DNA of 45,400 nucleotides, taken from positions 1-45,400 of the forward strand of contig CAYQTE010000037.1 of the NCBI GenBank assembly GCA_964420285.1, written 5' to 3'. This document shows positions 32,037-39,649 of the stretch, one piece after another. The notes under the pieces were generated by a model. That model worked only from the letters and a program-made list of their open reading frames with translations. It had not been told where the DNA came from and ran no database searches. A program made the translations under genes and the position numbers. The stretch's first letter is position 1. Each line of letters opens with the position of its first letter. The DNA is from CAYQTE01 sp964420285 (GTDB lineage: Bacteria; Planctomycetota; Phycisphaerae; Tepidisphaerales; Tepidisphaeraceae).

Positions 32037-34202
32037 TTACGGCGGCGCCACGCCCAATCGCAGCAGCAAATCCCTGGCGGGCGCGAACCCGGAATCGAGC
32101 CGCAACGCCGCGGCCGCGCATGACGCCGCATTGTCCCGGTCGCCCAGGCGCAGGTACGCCGTCGCCATGTTGTACATCGCCTCGGGATGATTCGGCTCGA
32201 TCGACAGAACCGTCTGAAACTGGTTGATCGCGCCAGCATAATCCTGCCGTCGAAGCAAAAGATTGCCGAGATTGTAATGCGATGCCACATGGTTGGGATT
32301 GCAGGCGATGGCGGCGCGGTATTCCGGCTCCGCTCTGGCGTCGTCGTGACGGTCCGTATCGTACACGGATGCCAGCCAATAGTGCGGGTCCGCCAGGCCC
32401 GGGCTCATCTTCGCGGCCTTGCGAAAGGTCGCGATCGCCTCGTCCATCATCCCGCGCTGGTGCAGAATCGATCCCTTGGCGCACCACACCAGAGCGTCCC
32501 CCGGCGTGACCATCAGCACCCGATCACACTCGGCGTCGGCCTCGTCCAGCCGGTTCTGCTTCAGGTAGAAGCCGGCCAGGCCCCAATGCACGTCGGTGAC
32601 CGCCGGGTCGGCCAGTCGGGCCGCGATCTTGTATTCCACCTCGGCCTGCCGTTCGTAGACGCCTTTCAATGGTGAAGAGGCCGGTTCCGACTGCCACATG
32701 CTATTCCATGTGTGGCCCATGTTGTCATGTACCATCCACGAGTAGAAGTTCTTGTCGATCGCGTCCGTCCACAGCAGGAACGAACTCTGGAAGAAATACG
32801 CCCGCGACATTGTCAGCGCCATCAGTGAAATCACCAGCGCCGCCGACGTGATGATCACCGCCGGCCGGGACATCTTCCAGACCAGTGCCGCCGCCGGAAC
32901 CAGAATCCCCAGGCTGGCCAGATAGACGTAATGATCCGCGACGAACGTGTAGCGCATCGGGTAGATATTGGCAAACCCCAGGGCCGGAAGGATCGTCACC
33001 AGATATATGGACGATGCCGCCAGCGCCCCCCGCCCGATGCGACCGCGCAGCAGCCACAGCGCGCCCGCCGTCGCCAGCACCATGGCCGGCGGCAGGAGTT
33101 GCCGCACGGCGACATGATCGACCATCCACCGGGGATAGAAAAACGCGGCGGCCGCGACCAGCAACACCATCCACGCCGCCAGAACCCGGCGATCGATGCG
33201 ATCCCGCAACAGCCACAGCCCGGCCGTCAAAACCACCGCCAGCGCCGGCGCCACGAGCGGTTTCAAGGATCGATAAGTAAGCGTCCATTTCGGGTAGATG
33301 AACGCGAGATTCGTCGGCCACAGCAGCTTCCACGGATAAAACCACGCCGCCCGCCCCGCGATCGCCAGCCGATCGCCCGTGGAGAACCACCATTCGCGGC
33401 CCACCGCCATCACGTGAACCGTCTCCAGATGGGCCGTCACCATCGCCATCACGCCGCCGATCAGCAGCATCGGCGACAGCGCCGCCAGCCGCCGCCAGTC
33501 GATCCGTCCGGTCTTCCACCAGGCGAGGATGAGAATCACGGCCGGAAGTGTGCATGTCACCGATTTACTCAGCAGCGCCCCGATAAACAGCAGCATGGCG
33601 GCCGTGTACCAGCGCCAATCGAAACGAAACTCGTTCACGCCCTGGCGCAGAAAACATCGTAAGGAGAGCAGATACAACAGCCCCGAGAGCACGTTTTTTC
33701 GCTCCGTCACCCACGCCACCGATTCCACATGCACCGGATGCAGGGCAAACAAAGCCGCCGCCAGGACCGCTCCCGGTATCGCCAGCGCATCGAGAATCTC
33801 CCACAGCACCAGCGCACTCAGGGCGTGCAGAAGCACGTTGTCGATGTGATACCCCACCGGCCACAATCCCCCTTTGCCGAACAAATCCCACAGGTGGTAT
33901 TCGATCCAGAAGGTCGTGTGAACCAGCGGGTAATACTGCGGGATCGAATACGGGTGCATCCACATCGACCACAGCCCGCGCAGCGATCGCAGGGTCCAGT
34001 TGTTGATGATGTAATCCGGATCATCCCAGATGAAATCGCCGTGCCAGAGCGGGCTGTACGCGATTACCGTGGCCAGAACGATTCCCGCCCGCCCGATCCA
34101 TCGGCCCCGGCGCGTCGCCAGGAACGGCGGTTTGCCGTCGCCCGCCGGCAGGGTCGCCAGCAGGTCTTTGCCTCGAATCTGATCTTTGAACACGCGCTGC
34201 AT
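32037..34202 (-). CDS. TMTC-like membrane glycosyltransferase with C-terminal TPRs
   Basis: A 721-aa polytopic protein resembling eukaryotic-type TMTC O-mannosyltransferases (GT-C fold). The early luminal loop has FIWDDPDYI with D60-D61, the likely catalytic acids, and ALHPVHVESVAWVTERKNVL, the strongest family signature. About ten membrane helices run to residue ~480. The last ~200 residues form TPR repeats (ADPHYWLASVYDTD, VASHYNLGNLLLRR, PEAMYNMATAYLRLGD). In bacteria such proteins are predicted to glycosylate exported proteins using a lipid-linked sugar. It diverges from another GT-C enzyme at 34335, which suggests a shared surface-glycosylation task. Confidence 0.88.
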   Translation of the reverse strand: MQRVFKDQIRGKDLLATLPAGDGKPPFLATRRGRWIGRAGIVLATVIAYSPLWHGDFIWDDPDYIINNWTLRSLRGLWSMWMHPYSIPQYYPLVHTTFWIEYHLWDLFGKGGLWPVGYHIDNVLLHALSALVLWEILDALAIPGAVLAAALFALHPVHVESVAWVTERKNVLSGLLYLLSLRCFLRQGVNEFRFDWRWYTAAMLLFIGALLSKSVTCTLPAVILILAWWKTGRIDWRRLAALSPMLLIGGVMAMVTAHLETVHVMAVGREWWFSTGDRLAIAGRAAWFYPWKLLWPTNLAFIYPKWTLTYRSLKPLVAPALAVVLTAGLWLLRDRIDRRVLAAWMVLLVAAAAFFYPRWMVDHVAVRQLLPPAMVLATAGALWLLRGRIGRGALAASSIYLVTILPALGFANIYPMRYTFVADHYVYLASLGILVPAAALVWKMSRPAVIITSAALVISLMALTMSRAYFFQSSFLLWTDAIDKNFYSWMVHDNMGHTWNSMWQSEPASSPLKGVYERQAEVEYKIAARLADPAVTDVHWGLAGFYLKQNRLDEADAECDRVLMVTPGDALVWCAKGSILHQRGMMDEAIATFRKAAKMSPGLADPHYWLASVYDTDRHDDARAEPEYRAAIACNPNHVASHYNLGNLLLRRQDYAGAINQFQTVLSIEPNHPEAMYNMATAYLRLGDRDNAASCAAAALRLDSGFAPARDLLLRLGVAPP

Positions 34203-34334
34203 TCTACTCTGGATTCCTGCTGTTGCTCCCCATCTTAATCTTACACCTCTGGCTTTGCCGCGCCATGGCCGGTCCTGAAACGATCAACCTGCACCCCTTC
34301 ACCTTTCCCGCTCCCGCCTCTAATCTGTAACCTC

Positions 34335-35999
34335 ATGTCCCCAGCCCAGGCACGCGGCCTGATCATCCTGACTCTTTCGGCATCGCTGGCGGCCTATCTT
34401 CTGGGTAACGCCCGTGTCGGCCTGTGGGACCGCGACGAGCCGCGCTACGCCCAGGCCTCCCGCCAGATGCTCCACAGCGGCGACTGGGTCACGCCGTGGT
34501 ATCTGAATGCCTGGCGGGCCAAGAAACCGCCCCTGGTCTATTGGTGCCAGGCCGCTTCCATGGCCATCTTTGGCGACAGCGGCGCTGCGGCCCGGTTCCC
34601 ATCGGCCGTCGCGATCGAATTGACGGCCATGCTCATTGCCGTCGGATTATGGCGCACCGCCGGAGCGGCGCGGGCGGCCTGGACAGTTCTCATATTCTGC
34701 ACCAGCGCCCTGGTCATCATGGCCGCCAAGATGAGCATTACCGACGGCATTCAGCTTCTCTGGATCGTCATCTGCCAGATTTGCCTCTGCCGCATGCGCA
34801 ACGACGACATGAGAAAGACGCCGACGCCCATCGCCACGGCGGTTATTTTCTGGATCAGCCTCGGACTTGGTCTGCTCACCAAGGGGATGATCCCGCTGGT
34901 GCTGATCGCCGCGATGCTGGCGCTGGCGATCCTCGAAGTCGGGCCGCGCTGGAAAGAGCGTGCGGCGTGGCTCGATGCGATCCGGTGGTGGCGGCGGACG
35001 CGGCCGGTGATCGGAATCCCCATCGCCGCCGCCGTCGTCGCGCCGTGGGTGGTGCTGGTTCATATCCGCTCGCCGGGGTTTCTGACCGCGCTGGCCGGTG
35101 AGGCACGCGGCCATTCGATCGAAGCCGCCGAAAGCCACGGCGGGTTTCCGGGATATCACACGCTGCTGTTGGCAGGGACGTTTTTCCCGTGGATATTGCT
35201 GGTTCCCGCCGCGGCCGTGTCCGCCTTTCAAAACCGCCATCGCCCGGAGATTCGCCTGGCGATCGCGGGATTCATCGGCCCATGGATTGTCATGGAATCG
35301 CTGGGCACGCGATTGCCGCATTACGTGCTGCCGGCGTTTGCTCCGCTGGCATTCCTCACGGCCAACGCCCTTCAGCGAGCCATCGACGGCGATGCGAAAA
35401 ATCTGATCAACCGTCCCAGGCTCCTGCTGATGGGCACGTTCATCCTGTCGCTATTCATTATCGCTTTCGCCGTGGCACCGTGGATTCTGGCGGAGTATTT
35501 TCATCAGATTCCGGTGGTTCCGCTGGTGGCGTCATCGACGATATTTTTCGCCATACCCGCTTGCCTCGTGCGGCTGGCCGCTTCCCGTCGCGTGGCCGGC
35601 GTCGCGATGATTTTGGGCTTGGGCATGCTGTGCGGGTTTGTAACGATCTACGCGCTGTTCATCCCGGCCGCGCCGTATCTGCAAGTATCGGGCTTGGTGG
35701 CCGATTCGCTGTATGCGCACGGCTATGACCCATCGCAGGGCGACGTGGCCATGATCGACTACAAAGAGCCGAGCCTCGCCTTCAACCTGCACGGCCATGC
35801 CTACGAGGCCGACGATCGCGACCTTGTGTCGATGGCCGATCGCGCCTCGCCGCGATGGGCGATTACGACAAGTCGCGATTGGGACAGCCTGCCGCCGGCC
35901 GTTCGATCGCGATTGCTGGTTGTGTCCCAGAGCGTAGGGCTGTTTTACAACGGATCGTCGCATACCGTTCGCATTTTCGTGGTGCGGCCGGGTGCGTAG
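34335..35999 (+). CDS. ArnT/PMT-like GT-C glycosyltransferase
   Basis: A 554-aa polytopic protein of the GT39/GT83 (PMT/ArnT) type, which transfers a sugar from a polyprenyl phosphate on the outer face of the cytoplasmic membrane. The first loop has WDRDEPRYAQ (residues 31-40) with the D34-E35 catalytic pair. AKKPPLVYW then follows, typical of ArnT. About eleven membrane helices continue to near residue 465, and a small periplasmic domain ends the protein. The acceptor (lipid A, protein or glycan) cannot be told from sequence. ATG 34335 is the first start in frame; no strong ribosome binding site is seen. It is divergent from the TMTC-like gene across a 132-bp gap. Confidence 0.88.
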   Translation: MSPAQARGLIILTLSASLAAYLLGNARVGLWDRDEPRYAQASRQMLHSGDWVTPWYLNAWRAKKPPLVYWCQAASMAIFGDSGAAARFPSAVAIELTAMLIAVGLWRTAGAARAAWTVLIFCTSALVIMAAKMSITDGIQLLWIVICQICLCRMRNDDMRKTPTPIATAVIFWISLGLGLLTKGMIPLVLIAAMLALAILEVGPRWKERAAWLDAIRWWRRTRPVIGIPIAAAVVAPWVVLVHIRSPGFLTALAGEARGHSIEAAESHGGFPGYHTLLLAGTFFPWILLVPAAAVSAFQNRHRPEIRLAIAGFIGPWIVMESLGTRLPHYVLPAFAPLAFLTANALQRAIDGDAKNLINRPRLLLMGTFILSLFIIAFAVAPWILAEYFHQIPVVPLVASSTIFFAIPACLVRLAASRRVAGVAMILGLGMLCGFVTIYALFIPAAPYLQVSGLVADSLYAHGYDPSQGDVAMIDYKEPSLAFNLHGHAYEADDRDLVSMADRASPRWAITTSRDWDSLPPAVRSRLLVVSQSVGLFYNGSSHTVRIFVVRPGA

Positions 36000-36018
36000 G
36001 GGGAGTGGGGGAGAAGAG

Positions 36019-36066
36019 GTGACAGGGTGACAGGGTGACAGGGTGACAGGGTGACAGGGTGACAGG
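36019..36066 (+). repeat. Tandem repeat, six perfect copies of GTGACAGG
   Basis: Six 8-bp units run without error from 36019 to 36066, just after a glycosyltransferase gene and about 40 bp before the start of a small membrane-protein gene. It is a mononucleotide-poor microsatellite. In RNA the other strand reads CCUGUCAC. It could vary in copy number. Confidence 0.95.
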
Positions 36067-36106
36067 CGGAGGTTGACTACTTTTGGCGCCGCGGGACAAT
36101 CGGGGC

Positions 36107-36520
36107 ATGACACAGGCACAGTTGATGCGGGCGCGGGTGATTTGGGGGGCGATGGTGATGGGGCAGGTTTTGTTTGCGGTGATCGCCGTGGCGATCAAGG
36201 GGAACATCAAACCGCCCATGGCCGCGGATTTGGTCATGACGCTGCATGTGCTGGACGCGGTGCTGTTCGCGGCCGGGGCGGGGATTGGATACATGGTGTG
36301 GAGAACGCTAGCCCGGCGGGGGCAGGATGGATCGGTCGATGGTGGGAAATACCTGACGGGCCTGATCATTTTTATGGCCGGCTGCGAGGCGCCGTCGCTG
36401 TTTGGGATCGTGCTGGTGATGCTGTCGGGAACCCTGCATCCGGGCATAGTGGTGCCGGCCGTGGCGGTGCTGGCGCAATTGATCGCTTTTCCACGGGGGC
36501 GAAACGCGCTGGCAGAGTGA
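36107..36520 (+). CDS. Small four-helix membrane protein, unknown function
   Basis: A 137-aa protein with four predicted membrane helices: about residues 7-25, 39-63, 80-103 and 108-126. I do not recognise the family. The layout resembles small quinone- or heme-associated membrane proteins, but no His/Cys ligand set stands out. ATG 36107 is preferred; the in-frame TTG at 36083 adds a polar, unlikely N-terminus. The tandem GTGACAGG array lies directly upstream and may affect its promoter. It converges with the ABC permease gene that ends at 36562. Confidence 0.65.
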   Translation: MTQAQLMRARVIWGAMVMGQVLFAVIAVAIKGNIKPPMAADLVMTLHVLDAVLFAAGAGIGYMVWRTLARRGQDGSVDGGKYLTGLIIFMAGCEAPSLFGIVLVMLSGTLHPGIVVPAVAVLAQLIAFPRGRNALAE

Positions 36521-36561
36521 CGAGAAGGCCGTGCGCGTGGCGGGAAGTGGGAAGAAATATC

Positions 36562-38652
36562 TTACCGCGATTGCTTCCGGATGGTCATATCGAAATTGTG
36601 TACCATCGACTTGTACATCCAGCCGATCAGGGCGCCGCAGGCGATCAGGGCGAAGATGGCGCCGAAGGCGACGGTGATGCGGGCGCCGATGGGGTTGCCG
36701 ATGGCGGCGTAGTCGTTGGGGTCCAGCGATTGCGGATCGATCAGCAGCGTAATGAGAGTGAACGGGCTGAACGCGCCGATGGCCAGCGTGATGATGCCGT
36801 TGCCACTGGAGTTGGAGGACGCCGAGCGGATCAGCGACATGCCGCAACCGCCCAGGCTCATCGCGACAAAGGCGATGATGCCCAGGCTGGCCATGACGGC
36901 ACGCACCGTCGTCCGCATCCGCAGCGACATCTGCATGCCCAGAATGGCGGCGATGGCGGTGATGAAAACCAGCACGGCCGGCAGGAGAATCAGTGATTCG
37001 GGCGTGACGATCCAGTCGAAATCGGAATCGCCCTTGAGCCACCAGCGGCAGAGGTCGTGAATGACGAACAGCAGGATGCTGATGACGGGAATGGCGATCA
37101 GGGGAAGGACGAAACTGACCAGGCCGCGAAGTTTGCCCCAGATGTAATAGCGGCTGGTGATGGGAGTGGAGAGCAGCAGGTCGAGCGTGCCATCCTCTTT
37201 TTCGCGGGTGACGGTGCTGGCGGCGGCGTTGGTAAGGATGAGCAGAATGATGGCGAATTCGAGCATGGCGGAGCTGGCAAGCCATTGGCGGGTTTCGGTG
37301 GCGATGAGCCGTCGCGGCCAGTCGACCAGGTCGATCTCCGTGGCCCTGGTCGTATCCTGGGTGTTTACCGTGACTTTCTGCACGTCGTACGTGCCATTGA
37401 GATAGCGGTCGCGGGACACTTCCGCGTTGTTGAGCTTGATGACGGTATCCCCATCGATTGTCAGCGCATCAGGGAGTTCTTTTGTGGAATCATGAACGTA
37501 AAGAACGTGCTGATCGGCGCGATAATCGCGATCGATCCACTGTTTCGGCTGGATGCCCGTCGAATGAAGGACCAGCAGCAGGATGGCGCCGGCGAGCCCG
37601 GCGGCGATGAACGCCCAGCGCAGGAAGACGGCGCGTGCGGCGGAGCCCTTGGTGCGGGCTTCGCGCCAGGCGATGGGGTTGTTCCAGACATTTCGCGGCT
37701 TGCGATCGGCGTGGCGGGCCAGGTGCAGCCAGGTGAGCAGAGCCCGTTGCGGAGTCAGCGTGGATTGGGCCAGGCGGCGCAGAAGGATGATCGACGGCAG
37801 CACCAGCACGAACGAAATCGCGATCATCGTCGCGATATAAAACGTATACGGGCTGGTCCAGTACCAGGTGAGGGTCGAGGAACCGGCGATCCATGCGGGA
37901 AGATGCCCGGGCTGTGGCGGCTGGTAATCGCTGGAGCCGAAGATGGCGCGGAGGGCCAGGAAGGGGTTGAGGCCGGTCAGCCAGGACGTTTGCGAGAGCA
38001 CGGTCCCGCCCGCTCCGTCGCTGCACGGGAGATGGAAAAGCTGGACGGGATCGAGCATGAACGTGCCGCCGAGATAGACCATCAGGGCCATCGCGAAGGT
38101 GAAGACGGTGCGTCGGGTGCCGACTTTGAGCGTGGCGATGGCCATGGCCATGGCGCCGGTCACGAAGGCGGTGGAGATGGCCAGCAGGAAGCTCTGCACG
38201 ATGCTGCCGATGGCGACGCCGCCGAATATCTGCGTGATCGAAAAGACCGGAATTCCGCTGACCAAAAGGGCCATGACGAAAAAAAGCCGGGACAGAAGCG
38301 AACCCAGAACGATCTGGCCGTTGGTCAGAGGCGTGGCCAGAAGGATGTCGTAGGTCTGGCTGTCGCGTTCCTGGGTGATGGCGCCGGCGGTAAAGACGGG
38401 GGCCAGCAGCGTGACCAGGCCGAGCTGGAGATAGCTCATCTTCTGGAAAATATCGGCCGAGTTCTTGGCCAGATCGGCCAGTGAACTTCCGATGCCGCCG
38501 GCGAGAGTGAGCAGGACGACGGCGATGAGCAGGCCGAGGTAGATGCAGCGGATGAACATATCGCGCTTGCGTTTGCCGCCGGTCTGGACGACGCGCAGGA
38601 GGATGGGATTGGCCGGGAGCAGTCGCCAGAAATAGTCGGCAATTCCGAGCAT
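36562..38652 (-). CDS. ABC-2/GldF-like permease
   Basis: A 696-aa membrane protein with two sets of ABC-2 permease helices. The first half begins with a cytoplasmic segment and a helix at about 34-56; motifs such as ITQERDSQTYDILLATPLTN and VTREKEDGTLDLLLSTPITS, which precede the conserved coupling helix, occur once in each half. This duplication, with the linked ATPase and a large membrane protein, matches GldF/GldG-type or copper-resistance NosY-type exporters common in planctomycetes. The substrate is unknown. It follows the ATPase gene after 10 bp and is the last gene of the module. Confidence 0.9.
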   Translation of the reverse strand: MLGIADYFWRLLPANPILLRVVQTGGKRKRDMFIRCIYLGLLIAVVLLTLAGGIGSSLADLAKNSADIFQKMSYLQLGLVTLLAPVFTAGAITQERDSQTYDILLATPLTNGQIVLGSLLSRLFFVMALLVSGIPVFSITQIFGGVAIGSIVQSFLLAISTAFVTGAMAMAIATLKVGTRRTVFTFAMALMVYLGGTFMLDPVQLFHLPCSDGAGGTVLSQTSWLTGLNPFLALRAIFGSSDYQPPQPGHLPAWIAGSSTLTWYWTSPYTFYIATMIAISFVLVLPSIILLRRLAQSTLTPQRALLTWLHLARHADRKPRNVWNNPIAWREARTKGSAARAVFLRWAFIAAGLAGAILLLVLHSTGIQPKQWIDRDYRADQHVLYVHDSTKELPDALTIDGDTVIKLNNAEVSRDRYLNGTYDVQKVTVNTQDTTRATEIDLVDWPRRLIATETRQWLASSAMLEFAIILLILTNAAASTVTREKEDGTLDLLLSTPITSRYYIWGKLRGLVSFVLPLIAIPVISILLFVIHDLCRWWLKGDSDFDWIVTPESLILLPAVLVFITAIAAILGMQMSLRMRTTVRAVMASLGIIAFVAMSLGGCGMSLIRSASSNSSGNGIITLAIGAFSPFTLITLLIDPQSLDPNDYAAIGNPIGARITVAFGAIFALIACGALIGWMYKSMVHNFDMTIRKQSR

Positions 38653-38662
38653 GGGGGTTGGG

Positions 38663-39604
38663 TTATTGAACCAGTCCCTTGGTGAGTCGCATGAAGGCGG
38701 TTTCGAGATTGACCTCTTCCTCCTTCATGAGGGTCATGGCGAATCCGCCGCCGACGAGGCGCTGGGGGATGAAGGTGTAATCATTGACGCCGGGTCGCAG
38801 TGAGACCAGCAGATGGCCGTTGCCCGGTGCGACCGAGACGTTTTCGACGGTGGCTTCCTGGGCCAGGAGAGCGGCCGCCTGTTCCAGGCCGGTGGTGACG
38901 CCGACGTGGACGATGGTGCCGCCCTTGGCGCGGCGGACGATATCGGCCACCGGTCCGCTGTAGAGAAGTTCGCCCTGCTCGATGATGCCGACGGTGTTGC
39001 ACAGGTCGGCCAGCTCGGGAAGGATGTGCGATGAAATCACGATGGTCTTGCCCATGCGGCGGAGTTCCTTGAGCAACTCGCGCATTTCAATGCGGGCGCG
39101 GGGGTCGAGATTTCCGGCCGGCTCGTCCAGCAGAAGCACCTTTGGATCGTGAACCAGCACGCGGGCGATGGAGAGTCGCTGCTTCATGCCGCGTGACAGG
39201 CCGTCAACGGCCGCGGTGCGCTTGTAGCCCAGGTCGGTCAGTTCGAGCACGTCGTTGACGATACGGGTTCGCTGCGGGCCGTTGATGTTGTAGGCGGCGG
39301 CGAAGAATTCGAGATATTCCTGAACGACCATATCCTCGTAGGCGCCGAAATAGTCGGGGACATAGCCGATGAGCGGGCGAATCGAGCGGGATTGGTAGCC
39401 GACGACGAAATCGCACACGCGCGCCTCGCCCCAGGTGGGCTGGAGCAGCGTGGCCAGAACCTTGATGGTGGTGGTCTTGCCGGCTCCGTTGGGGCCGATG
39501 AAGCCGAAGCAATCCCCCTCGTTGATTTCCAGGTTGAGATTCGCCAGGGCCACGAGCGTGCCGTAGCGTTTGGTGAGAGAGACTGTTTTGATGACCGCCG
39601 CCAT
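38663..39604 (-). CDS. ABC transporter ATPase, GldA/NosF type
   Basis: A 313-aa nucleotide-binding subunit. Walker A GPNGAGKTT is at 37-45. The Q-loop region is YVPDYFGAYEDM, in which Asp replaces the usual Gln, as in many GldA-like proteins. The signature is LSRGMKQR at 136-143 (Arg in place of the second Gly), Walker B VLLLDE at 156-161 and the switch His at 193. It is paired with the permease downstream and with the large membrane protein encoded 45 bp upstream. Such sets are often involved in export or in envelope and motility functions in Bacteroidetes and planctomycetes. Confidence 0.93.
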   Translation of the reverse strand: MAAVIKTVSLTKRYGTLVALANLNLEINEGDCFGFIGPNGAGKTTTIKVLATLLQPTWGEARVCDFVVGYQSRSIRPLIGYVPDYFGAYEDMVVQEYLEFFAAAYNINGPQRTRIVNDVLELTDLGYKRTAAVDGLSRGMKQRLSIARVLVHDPKVLLLDEPAGNLDPRARIEMRELLKELRRMGKTIVISSHILPELADLCNTVGIIEQGELLYSGPVADIVRRAKGGTIVHVGVTTGLEQAAALLAQEATVENVSVAPGNGHLLVSLRPGVNDYTFIPQRLVGGGFAMTLMKEEEVNLETAFMRLTKGLVQ

Positions 39605-39649
39605 AGGTGCAATCGCCGGTATCGGCCGCTAAGGCCGCGGGACAGGTGG

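Noticed and set aside
36019..36066. Possible CRISPR or origin iterons
   Set aside because: Perfect 8-bp tandem units with no spacers, and no dnaA or rep gene nearby: a simple microsatellite.
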